From NCBI RefSeq assembly GCF_000621025.1, contig NZ_KK211206.1, positions 1 to 64,000 on the forward strand: a stretch of 64,000 nt of DNA. Reading direction: 5' to 3'. This document shows, one piece after another, positions 1 to 7,126 of this stretch. Both the position numbers and the translations under genes were made by a program. The DNA is from Brackiella oedipodis DSM 13743. Its GTDB lineage: Bacteria > Pseudomonadota > Gammaproteobacteria > Burkholderiales > Burkholderiaceae_B. Below the pieces are notes generated by a model. It was not told the origin of the DNA and searched no databases. It saw only the letters and a program-made list of their open reading frames with translations. Numbering within the stretch: position 1 is the first letter of the stretch; every line of letters begins with the position of its first letter.

Positions 1-57
1 ATAAGCACAGCAATGTGTGGAGCTAACCGATACTAATTGCCCGTGAGGCTTGATCCT
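1..57 (+). rRNA. rrl: 23S ribosomal RNA, 3' end (partial)
   Basis: The window opens inside the last part of a 23S rRNA gene. The stretch GAGCTAACCGATACTAATTG followed by CCCGTGAGGCTTGAT matches the conserved 3' end of bacterial 23S rRNA. The end near base 57 is set by analogy with the E. coli 3' end and may be off by a few bases. The rest of the operon lies left of the window. Confidence 0.93.
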
Positions 58-177
58 ATAACTGATCAGGCTGAACAAAGAAACAAACAAACGTGTGCGT
101 CAACACGTTCTACTACAAACACAATCAGTGTTGTGCTTCTTTCTAATTGCTCAAAGACTGAGCCATACGAGCTTTAA

Positions 178-291
178 GTCTGACGACCATAGCAAAGTGG
201 TCCCACGCCTTCCCATCCCGAACAGGACCGTGAAACGCTTTTGCGCCGATGATAGTTGGTGGACACCCGTGAAAGTAGGTCATCGTCAGAC
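178..291 (+). rRNA. rrf: 5S ribosomal RNA
   Basis: The segment contains the 5S hallmarks GGTCCCACGCCTTCCCATCC and CCGAACAGGACCGTGAAACG, and ends with GAAAGTAGGTCATCG. The ends were set by the terminal helix, where GTCTGACGA at 178-186 pairs perfectly with TCGTCAGAC at 283-291. It lies about 120 bases after 23S with no tRNA between, and is followed at once by an intrinsic terminator, so it is the last gene of the rRNA operon. Confidence 0.95.
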
Positions 292-302
292 TATTTATTA
301 CT

Positions 303-334
303 AAACCCCGTCTTATACAGACGGGGTTTTTTAT
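303..334 (+). terminator. Intrinsic terminator of the rRNA operon
   Basis: An 11-bp perfect stem (AAACCCCGTCT at 303-313 with AGACGGGGTTT at 319-329), a 5-base loop and a following T-rich run sit 11 bases after the 5S gene. This is a strong Rho-independent terminator for the rRNA transcript. Confidence 0.92.
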
Positions 335-1373
335 TGCCTAAAAAATATAGCAAGTCACTGCCAAGCAGCACAGCGAACTAAGTGATCTAAGGCAATCTAA
401 ACAATCTAAGCAGTCTTAGCAATGTAATACCTTGATTGCGATTACAAGATAACACACAAAGCAGTCAGCTAAGTAGCGGTGAGGCTTGCCAATCACTGCA
501 TGGCGATACGCCTAACAAGGGATCTACAAAATAACACCTTGTATAAAGATAGGTAAAGTGCGTAGCCAGCATATTGCCTAATAAAGATTTTTACAATTCG
601 CATCAAGCCAAGTGCTATAGCCGTTGCTAGGGAATTGAGTGCAACAACATAGATCGCCTAAAGAACCTGCTGCATTTAGACTAGTCTTTGTCTGTAAACG
701 ATACATCTACAGCAAGTATTAATTTGCATAGCTGAAATAGCGGTTTGGCTAGTTAATTCTTTATTTTTTTATTTTTTAGCTAATAGCCAAGCCTTTGCTT
801 GCTGAATATAGTGATCACTGAGTGATTGAGCTACTAACCATTTCATAGTCAGCCTAAGCGGGCAGCAGTTCGTGACGTGTTTGCTTAAAGACGCCTCTTA
901 CGTCATATTTTGATCACACTGATAGTTTTGTCCCTACTTGCAGGATGAGTGACTCAAAAGCGATTATGTCGACTTGTGGTACTAGTCATTGCATCAATGG
1001 CAACTTTTTATACTTTTCATTAAAGGGACTTTTAAGTCATCGTCTGATCCAACATTTTTTTAAACTCATTGTATTGTTCGGCCAGCGCCAAAACAGACGA
1101 CGTACAAGTTTTTAGTTTGCTAAAAAGTAAAGACATTCAGGTGTAATCAGCCTTACCTGCGTGCTGCACTTTTTATACCTGTAGTTAACTCATTAGGGGC
1201 GGTTTTTGCCCATACAGACGAGTTTTTCAAGTCAATGTGGTTATGGCCTGTACTGTGTGCTAGCGCCGTTACAGTTAGATTGTCAATGAGATCAAAGGCA
1301 TAGGGATTTACGCCACACCTTTATAAAAAACAAGACAAATAACACAAAATTATGAAAGTTTTTTGAAAAAGTC
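335..1373. other. Gene-free, AT-rich stretch after the rRNA operon
   Basis: About 1 kb without a convincing gene. Frames are short and closed on both strands, and I recognise no 6S, tmRNA, RNase P or SRP RNA signature. Bases 378-423 hold five degenerate 9-10 bp repeats beginning CTAAG or a close variant. The remainder looks like decayed or non-conserved spacer. Confidence 0.6.
378..423. repeat. Degenerate 9-10 bp tandem repeat
   Basis: Five adjacent units read CTAAGTGAT, CTAAGGCAAT, CTAAACAAT, CTAAGCAGT and CTTAGCAAT. No open reading frame uses the array. Similar short arrays of unrelated sequence occur in other intergenic regions of the window. Confidence 0.6.
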
Positions 1374-1402
1374 TTGACACAGTAGGTAATCTTACCTATA
1401 AT
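1374..1402 (+). promoter_or_regulatory. Consensus sigma-70 promoter of the initiator tRNA gene
   Basis: TTGACA at 1374-1379 and TATAAT at 1397-1402 are both perfect consensus boxes with the optimal 17-base spacer. The start of transcription would fall around base 1409, a few bases before the tRNA, as expected for a strongly expressed stable RNA. Confidence 0.9.
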
Positions 1403-1414
1403 AATAACTTCTGA

Positions 1415-1491
<77 letters not shown>

Positions 1492-1530
1492 CACAATTTA
1501 TCAAGTCATTAAAAAGTTCATAGAGTAAGA

Positions 1531-1555
1531 CGCTACATTGGTAGCGTTTTTTTTT
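1531..1555 (+). terminator. Intrinsic terminator after tRNA-fMet
   Basis: CGCTAC at 1531-1536 and GTAGCG at 1541-1546 form a 6-bp stem with a 4-base loop, followed by nine T residues. It lies 40 bases after the tRNA. Confidence 0.85.
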
Positions 1556-2213
1556 AACTTTTGCTTATTTTGCTGAACCCCTTGCTTAATAATTTGCACT
1601 TATTGCAGATACCTAGCTCGGCACTAAAGATTTATTCATAAAAATTCATCTACTAAAGATTTAGCTTTAAACAAAATCGTTTGCACGTCCTAATATTTCA
1701 ATAGGCTCTTTTTAGATCTCAAAACAGCAAAATTAATAAACTCAAGTGGCGTTGTTAAGCATTGCTAAGGCATTTAGCCAGCTAAAGAACTTATCGGACT
1801 TATCTCTACGCATAGACTATAGCGAAGCTGATCGACAATGTCTCATTGTTAGTCAATAGCGATATACATAGAAAATAAATAGGCCAAACGAGCTCTCAAA
1901 TGGTTCTAATATCGTGCTTAATAGTTACGCCATGAGCGTATTATCTAAGCCCGTAAATTATATAAAGGCAGTGCCACAGCATTACCGAGTTTTAGAACGA
2001 GTAATAGCTTACCAAATATCAAGTAAATCCCCATTTCTTATTGTAGAAACTAGGGGCTTTAGTATAATAATTCACACCAAAAAGATTTGTTTAGCGTCGT
2101 ACTTATCATTCATATTCTTAGCGAGTACCCGCCTTTAAACACAGTCACAGTTGTTTAGCACAAACACTAATAAGTCAATTAAACAACTTAACCTAATTCA
2201 CTTATTCATACTG
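1556..2213. other. Gene-free spacer between tRNA-fMet and scpB
   Basis: About 650 bases with no supportable gene. The longest open frame (1914-2138) starts with GTG, has no ribosome binding site and a composition unlike the neighbouring genes. No clear promoter for scpB could be fixed here. scpA, the usual partner of scpB, is not in this region. Confidence 0.55.
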
Positions 2214-2978
2214 ATGCAAGAGCAGAATATAGAAACTATTCTGGAAACGGTTTTACTTTGTTCTGAGACACCGCTTAAGGTGCCAGATCTTGCTAAGCTT
2301 TTTACAGAGCAAGATGCCATTAGAAAAACCCAAATTCAAACGGCGCTATTGGCGTTGCAAGTTCAATGGCAAGATAAGGGCATGCAGTTGCAAGAGTCTG
2401 CGGGGGGATGGCGTTTTGTGAGTCAAGTGCATATGCAGAAGTATTTGGAGCGCTTAACCCAAGCAAAACCACCTAAATACTCGCGTGCAGTACTAGAGAC
2501 GCTTGCGATTATTGCATGGAAGCAACCAGTAAGTCGGGGCGATATAGAGGATATTCGGGGGGTGACCGTTTCGTCACAAATTATTAAAACGCTAGAAAAT
2601 CGTGGTTGGATAGAGGTTGTCGGTTATCGTGATGCACCCGGTAAGCCGTCATTATTAGGGACCACCAGACAGTTTCTAGATGATTTGGGGCTAAAAACGC
2701 TGAGTGACTTGCCTGAGCTGAGTTCTGAAGCGGATCTTACACTGGACGATAGCCCTGAGCTGTCGCAATTATTAGCCCAAGCCCCCGTGCAAGCATCAGA
2801 CCAAAATGTAGATCAGGCCTTGTCTGCAAGCGACTCTGAGGCTAGCCAAGCGGATCAGACCGCGAGGAGTGACGAGAGCGCTACGCATCAAGTGCCTGAC
2901 AGCCAGGCAGCAAGTACCACCTTAACTGTGGATAAGGAGCTAGCGGCGGATGCATCATCGCCCAAGTCTTCGATATGA
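2214..2978 (+). CDS. scpB: Segregation and condensation protein ScpB
   Basis: ScpB is a kleisin-associated winged-helix protein that works with ScpA and SMC in chromosome condensation and segregation. The 254-residue product begins MQEQNIETILETVLLCSETP and contains the family core YSRAVLETLAIIAWKQPVSR and DIEDIRGV, followed by the second winged helix (GRDAPG-like segment, PSLLGTTRQFLDDLG). The last 70 residues are an acidic Ser/Ala/Asp-rich tail typical of betaproteobacterial copies. The frame stays open upstream to a TTG at 2151, but the ATG at 2214 fits the family N-terminus. rluB follows after 100 bases, the usual order in this group. No scpA is adjacent, which is the odd point. Confidence 0.9.
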   Translation: MQEQNIETILETVLLCSETPLKVPDLAKLFTEQDAIRKTQIQTALLALQVQWQDKGMQLQESAGGWRFVSQVHMQKYLERLTQAKPPKYSRAVLETLAIIAWKQPVSRGDIEDIRGVTVSSQIIKTLENRGWIEVVGYRDAPGKPSLLGTTRQFLDDLGLKTLSDLPELSSEADLTLDDSPELSQLLAQAPVQASDQNVDQALSASDSEASQADQTARSDESATHQVPDSQAASTTLTVDKELAADASSPKSSI

Positions 2979-3078
2979 GCAGGCACTCTCGTAGCGTCTT
3001 TGAGACAGCGCTGGTTAACAGCTAGAACAATTTTTTAATCATTAATCAATACAAAAAAATTTAGGATTCAACTTATTC

Positions 3079-4485
3079 ATGTTTACTGAAAACTCAGCAC
3101 CGGACGAACACAATCATCTCGCCGAGCATTCGTCCAAAAAGGGTCGTAAGCTTAGAACACCATTTCGCCGTCGCCGCGCTGATGCCCAATTTGAAAAGCC
3201 TAGTCAAGGCAAAGCGCCTAAACAATCAGTGTTAGCCAAAAGGGGATTTAAGAAACCGCATCAAAAATCCAATCTACGTCATACCCCCAGAGATGATCAA
3301 TTTAACCCGATGTGGATTGAAAGCGAACAAGATCACGACCAGCGTCTTCATAAATTAGGCAATCCCGAAGAAATACGACCTAAGCTACATAAATTTCTGG
3401 CAGAAGCAGGTGTGGGCTCTCGTCGAGACATGGAAGAGTTGATTATCTCAGGTCGTGTTTCTGTCAATGGTGAACCAGCGCACATTGGGCAACGCGTGGG
3501 CTATAATGATGTGGTCAAAGTCAATGCACGTGTCGTGACAACACCCAATCACAAAAAACCACCCCGTGTGATTTTTTATCATAAGCCCGCAGGAGAAATT
3601 GTCACTCATGATGACCCTAAAGGTCGAGATACGGTGTTTGCTCGCTTGCCCAAAATGAAAGTCGGTAAATGGGTCTCTGTGGGTCGTCTTGATTTAAACA
3701 CCGAGGGTTTATTAATTTTTACAACTTCTGGGGATATTGCCAACCGTTTTATGCACCCGCGTTACGGTTATGAGCGCGAATATGCTGTACGTATCTTAGG
3801 TGAGCTGAGCGACGAGCAACAGCAGCAATTGCTACAAGGGATTGAACTGGATGATGGCCTAGCGCATTTTAACGACGTTGAGTTTTTAGGGGGTGAGGGC
3901 AGTAACCGTTGGTACCGTGTGACCTTGCAAGAGGGGCGCAACCGAGAAGTACGACGTCTTTTTGAGGCCTTTGACCTTACTGTGAGTCGCTTGATACGGA
4001 CACGCTTTGGTGAAGTCAGCTTGCCACGCAATCTCAAACGTGGACGTTGGCAAGAGTTAGACGCCGAAAAAGTTCTTTCACTCATGTCGCATTTGGGTTT
4101 GACGCGCGATAACGCTGAAGGTCGTCAAGGCCGTAGCCGTCAGCCGATTTCAAATGCGAATGCCATGCCACCTGGGTTTGAACAAAGCAAAGTCGCGCAG
4201 CCTTTTTCGCCATCGCAATTATACGGTGAGACGCGTGGTTCCAAGGTGCGTTCTCATCAAGCATCTCGCCACAAAAGCAAGCTTGACGCTCAGTCTAAAC
4301 GCTCGCGCCGACACAATAATGGCAATCATTTTAGCAATGACAAGGGCGCTGCGCAGTCACCAAGTGCTTACGGGCGCAAACGCGGTCCGTACCGTAACGG
4401 ACGTATCGGACGACGCGATGCGCAACCCAGTGGTGCCGCCCATGAGTCGCACTTAGGGATTATGGCTCGGCGGCGCCAAGGTTAG
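3079..4485 (+). CDS. rluB: 23S rRNA pseudouridine synthase RluB
   Basis: This enzyme converts a uridine of 23S rRNA (U2605 in E. coli) to pseudouridine during large-subunit assembly. The 468-residue protein has a basic disordered N-terminus (1-95), an S4 RNA-binding domain (about 100-150, [20 protein letters not shown]), and an RsuA/RluB-type catalytic domain with the motif [14 protein letters not shown], in which Asp205 is the expected catalytic aspartate. Later motifs [14 protein letters not shown] and LIRTRFGE are also present. A basic Arg/Ser/Gly tail of about 110 residues follows the catalytic domain. Long charged extensions at both ends are common in beta- and gammaproteobacterial RluB. 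A shorter paralogue such as RluE is unlikely given the S4 domain and length. Confidence 0.92.
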   Translation: MFTENSAPDEHNHLAEHSSKKGRKLRTPFRRRRADAQFEKPSQGKAPKQSVLAKRGFKKPHQKSNLRHTPRDDQFNPMWIESEQDHDQRLHKLGNPEEIRPKLHKFLAEAGVGSRRDMEELIISGRVSVNGEPAHIGQRVGYNDVVKVNARVVTTPNHKKPPRVIFYHKPAGEIVTHDDPKGRDTVFARLPKMKVGKWVSVGRLDLNTEGLLIFTTSGDIANRFMHPRYGYEREYAVRILGELSDEQQQQLLQGIELDDGLAHFNDVEFLGGEGSNRWYRVTLQEGRNREVRRLFEAFDLTVSRLIRTRFGEVSLPRNLKRGRWQELDAEKVLSLMSHLGLTRDNAEGRQGRSRQPISNANAMPPGFEQSKVAQPFSPSQLYGETRGSKVRSHQASRHKSKLDAQSKRSRRHNNGNHFSNDKGAAQSPSAYGRKRGPYRNGRIGRRDAQPSGAAHESHLGIMARRRQG

Positions 4486-4638
4486 GATCATCTAAGAAAG
4501 CCCTGCGTTCTGGATTCGCTACGTATTGGCTTTTATTGATGCGCTTAATCTGAGCTCGCTAAACTGAGTAAAAGCTACTAACTATCAATGACTTAAATTA
4601 CTTAACTCGGTATAAATGTGGCAAGTGATTAATTAGTT

Positions 4639-4647
4639 TGCTATAAT
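4639..4647 (+). promoter_or_regulatory. Extended -10 promoter candidate for the rimP operon
   Basis: TGC followed by TATAAT forms a textbook TGnTATAAT extended -10 element. No good -35 box lies 16-18 bases upstream, which extended -10 promoters tolerate. Transcription from here would give a leader of about 460 bases before rimP. Confidence 0.55.
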
Positions 4648-4717
4648 CGAATGAGTAAATGTTACAGAACTTAGTGCATGGTCAGTGGTGCCAGATAGTG
4701 GTACCTGGATTAGCCTT

Positions 4718-4837
4718 ATGCGATTTGTCATACAGGTGCCTTGGGGTGCTTTTATGGGTGCATATATGACTGCTTATATCACTGCTTACATCACTGCATT
4801 TGTGAGCGCATATATGAGTGTACACACGAGTGCCTAG
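4718..4837 (+). CDS. Possible 39-residue repeat peptide in the rimP leader (hypothetical)
   Basis: A short open frame from ATG 4718 to TAG 4835-4837. Its product begins MRFVIQVPWGAFMG and continues as four-residue repeats AYMT, AYIT, AYIT, AFVS, AYMS. The frame is open back to 4655, so GTG starts at 4685 or 4688 are also possible. The peptide is hydrophobic enough to insert in a membrane or to act as a leader peptide. No strong ribosome binding site precedes the ATG. The repeat period (12 bases, a multiple of three) keeps the frame open by itself, so this may be a by-product of the tandem repeat rather than a gene. I do not recognise a family. Confidence 0.25.
   Translation: MRFVIQVPWGAFMGAYMTAYITAYITAFVSAYMSVHTSA
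4746..4829. repeat. Degenerate 12-bp tandem repeat, seven units
   Basis: Seven adjacent 12-base units: GTGCTTTTATGG, GTGCATATATGA, CTGCTTATATCA, CTGCTTACATCA, CTGCATTTGTGA, GCGCATATATGA, GTGTACACACGA. Consensus is roughly STGCWTATATSA. The exact 12-base register is kept through all copies while bases diverge, which points to an old tandem duplication. Confidence 0.8.
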
Positions 4838-4910
4838 TATTTATAGCCGTCCTCGGGTCGCGTATTGTTAGATTCTAATTTACTAGATTCTAATGTTCCT
4901 TAGGCGAATC

Positions 4911-4938
4911 ATTAGATAATTTAATTACATTATCTAAT
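4911..4938. repeat. Perfect 10-bp inverted repeat in the rimP leader
   Basis: ATTAGATAAT (4911-4920) and ATTATCTAAT (4929-4938) are exact reverse complements separated by 8 bases. In RNA it would form an AU-rich hairpin; in DNA it could be an operator for a dimeric regulator. Which is correct cannot be told from sequence. Confidence 0.6.
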
Positions 4939-5078
4939 TAGGTACTAGTTAGCTATCGAATTTATAGATATCTACTGGCTTATCTTACTAGTCATATTAG
5001 CTAGCTGGCTGGCCACTAAATTGTAATATTTTATTTATTTTTTCGAAATATACTGAAAATTTCAGTAATTAAAAGAAT

Positions 5079-5109
5079 AAATGGGCTTTTTAAAGCCCAT
5101 TTTTTATTT
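5079..5109 (+). terminator. Terminator-like hairpin abutting the rimP ribosome binding site (attenuator candidate)
   Basis: AAATGGGCTTT (5079-5089) pairs with AAAGCCCATTT (5092-5102), and the descending arm runs into TTTATTT. The Shine-Dalgarno AAGG at 5110-5113 region and the rimP ATG at 5115 follow directly. A terminator at this point stops transcription of the rimP operon unless it is read through, so it is either the end of an upstream transcript or a conditional attenuator. The stem and T-run are seen directly; conditional use is inference. Confidence 0.65.
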
Positions 5110-5114
5110 AAGGT

Positions 5115-5609
5115 ATGACAGATTTATTTGAACTCACACAATCAGCGATTGCTGGTATCGATGCTGACATCGAATTAGTCGATGTCGAACGTGCCGCCTT
5201 AGGGCTTTTGGTCGTAACCATCGATAAACCAGAGGGTATCAAAATCGAAGACTGTGAACAGGTGTCTCGACTATTGTCTCGCGTCTACGAAGTTGAAGAA
5301 ATTGACTATAAACGTCTTGAAGTGGGCTCTCCAGGTGTGGATCGCCCCCTAAAAACCCTGCAAGACCTCAATCGATTTGTGGGTCAGCAAATCCAGATCA
5401 AACTGTATAACGCCATTGACAACCAAAAGGTCTTTAGCGGTGTGTATGAGGCAGATGCTATCGTAGAGGACCCGAATGAAGCGGCTTTTCGTCTGACGTA
5501 TACAGTCAATAACAAAAATAAAACTAGCCAAACAATCCAGTTTGCTTTTTCTGATCTCGAAAAAGCCAAGCTTGATCCCGTATTAGATTTCAAAGGTAAA
5601 AACAAATGA
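5115..5609 (+). CDS. rimP: Ribosome maturation factor RimP
   Basis: RimP binds the 30S subunit and helps it assemble. The 164-residue protein has the family pattern: an N-terminal alpha/beta domain with ELVDVERAALGLLVVTIDKP and the conserved LEVGSPGVDRPL segment, then an SH3-like C-terminal domain. Length is normal. ATG 5115 follows a short AAGGT Shine-Dalgarno that is squeezed between the start and the leader hairpin. The stop overlaps the nusA start (ATGA at 5606-5609), so the two are translationally coupled, as in most proteobacteria. Confidence 0.93.
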   Translation: MTDLFELTQSAIAGIDADIELVDVERAALGLLVVTIDKPEGIKIEDCEQVSRLLSRVYEVEEIDYKRLEVGSPGVDRPLKTLQDLNRFVGQQIQIKLYNAIDNQKVFSGVYEADAIVEDPNEAAFRLTYTVNNKNKTSQTIQFAFSDLEKAKLDPVLDFKGKNK

Positions 5610-7075
5610 GTCGTGAAATTCTTCTGTTGGTAGACGCCTTAGCGCGCGAAAAAGCTGTAAGTGTTGACGTAGTCTTTTCGGCATTAGAAAGTGCCTTAGC
5701 CTCTGCCATGAAAAAACGCTTCAAAGAAGACGCCGATGTCGAGGTGACCATCAATCGCAGTACTGGTGAACACGAGGGCTATCGTCGTTGGTTGGTGGTG
5801 CCTGATGAAGCTGGCTTGCAGCAGCCAGATCGTGAAGAACTCTACACAGATGCCCAAGAAATTCAACCCGGGATCCAGGTCGGAGAATATATTGAAGAGC
5901 ATTTAGAACCAGAGGAATTTGGTCGCATTGGTGCTCAAGCTGCCAAACAAGCCATCCTCCAAAAAATTCGTGATGCCGAACGCAGTCAAATGCTCGAGGA
6001 CTTTATTCAACGTGGTGATACGATTTTCTCGGGCACAATTAAACGTCTCGATAAGGGCGATGCCATTCTTGAAAGTGGCAAAATAGAAGCTCGTTTGCCG
6101 CGCAGCGAAATGATTCCCAAAGAGAATTTGCACTTAGGTGATCGCGTTCGTGCTTGGATTTCCAAAATCGACCCACAAGCGCGTGGTCAATTTATTACCT
6201 TGTCGCGCACCGCTCCTGAGTTTGTCAAAGCGTTGTTTGAGGTCGAAGTCCCTGAAATAGAGCAAGGTCTACTTGAAATCAAAGAAGTCGCTCGGGAACC
6301 AGGAATGCGCGCTAAGATTGCCGTCGTTGCTTATGACAAACGTATTGAACCAATTGGTACATGTGTAGGCATTGGTGGTTCGCGCGTGACGGCGGTACGT
6401 AATGAACTCGGTGGCGAACTCATCGATATCGTTCTATGGTCTGATGAGCCAGCGCAATTTGTGATTAATGCCTTGGCGCCGGCCACCGTTGAGTCAATTT
6501 TAATTGACGAAGAAAGCAGATCCATGAACGTGGTGGTTGACGAAGAAAACTTACCTAAAGCCATTGGTAGTCGTGGCCAAAACGTCCGTTTGGCGTCTGA
6601 GCTCACGGGCTGGCAAATCAATATTCTATCGCCAGAAGAGAGCCAGGCCGAAAAAGAACAAGAGCGTCAAAAACTACGCGATTTATTCATGCAAGAGTTA
6701 GACGTAGATGACGAAGTGGCTGATATTTTCATTGATGAAGGCTTTATTAGTCTCGAAGAGATCGCTTACGTACCGAGTGAAGAACTCGAAGCAATTGGTT
6801 TTGATGATGAGACGATCGAAGAGTTACGCGATCGGGCCAAAAATGCCTTAATGGCGATTGCCCAAAAACGTGAAGAGCAGTTAGATGCTGCACCAGAATT
6901 AGCTGAATTTGCAGAGTTGACGCCTGAGTTAATTGCCAAACTTGTCGCTCAAGATGTCAAAACGCGTGACGATTTAGCGGAGTTGGCCACTGATGAGCTG
7001 GTGCAAATTACAGGTCTCAACGAAAAGCAAGCAGGTGAACTCATTATTAAAGCGCGTGCCCATTGGTTTGAATAA
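5606..7075 (+). CDS. nusA: Transcription termination/antitermination factor NusA
   Basis: NusA binds RNA polymerase and nascent RNA and modulates pausing, intrinsic termination and antitermination. The 489-residue protein has the N-terminal polymerase-binding domain (about 1-125), S1 domain (about 130-200, SGTIKRLDKGDAILESGKIE), two KH domains (about 230-345, including GIGGSRVTAVRNELGGELID and AIGSRGQNVRLASELTGW) and two acidic C-terminal helix-hairpin-helix repeats (about 360-489), the form that contacts the alpha subunit in proteobacteria. It overlaps rimP by 4 bases and precedes infB by 51 bases. The terminator-like hairpin before rimP is a natural target for feedback by its own product, but this is inference. 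Confidence 0.96.
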   Translation: MSREILLLVDALAREKAVSVDVVFSALESALASAMKKRFKEDADVEVTINRSTGEHEGYRRWLVVPDEAGLQQPDREELYTDAQEIQPGIQVGEYIEEHLEPEEFGRIGAQAAKQAILQKIRDAERSQMLEDFIQRGDTIFSGTIKRLDKGDAILESGKIEARLPRSEMIPKENLHLGDRVRAWISKIDPQARGQFITLSRTAPEFVKALFEVEVPEIEQGLLEIKEVAREPGMRAKIAVVAYDKRIEPIGTCVGIGGSRVTAVRNELGGELIDIVLWSDEPAQFVINALAPATVESILIDEESRSMNVVVDEENLPKAIGSRGQNVRLASELTGWQINILSPEESQAEKEQERQKLRDLFMQELDVDDEVADIFIDEGFISLEEIAYVPSEELEAIGFDDETIEELRDRAKNALMAIAQKREEQLDAAPELAEFAELTPELIAKLVAQDVKTRDDLAELATDELVQITGLNEKQAGELIIKARAHWFE

Positions 7076-7126
7076 TTCTGCTGTTTAACCGCTTTTGATT
7101 ACATATAAATTATTAAAGAGAAATTA

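Larger units (their letters stand above)
4486..5114 (+). other. Long leader / spacer upstream of rimP-nusA-infB
   Basis: These 630 bases hold, in order: an extended -10 promoter candidate (4639-4647), a 39-codon open frame made of 12-bp repeats (4718-4837), a 15-bp direct repeat of TAGATTCTAAT (4869-4879 and 4884-4894), a 10-bp inverted repeat (4911-4938) and a terminator-like hairpin (5079-5109) immediately before the rimP start. The arrangement suggests transcript-level control of the rimP-nusA-infB operon; E. coli NusA is known to limit its own operon by termination in the leader. The control role here is inference. Confidence 0.55.

Noticed and set aside
95-304. Open frame across the 23S-5S spacer and 5S gene
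   Set aside because: It runs through the whole 5S rRNA, so it is not protein coding.
1914-2138. 74-codon open frame upstream of scpB
   Set aside because: GTG start without ribosome binding site, AT-rich composition and no family resemblance.
2151-2213. Upstream extension of scpB from TTG
   Set aside because: The ATG at 2214 gives the expected ScpB N-terminus; the added 21 residues look like translated spacer.
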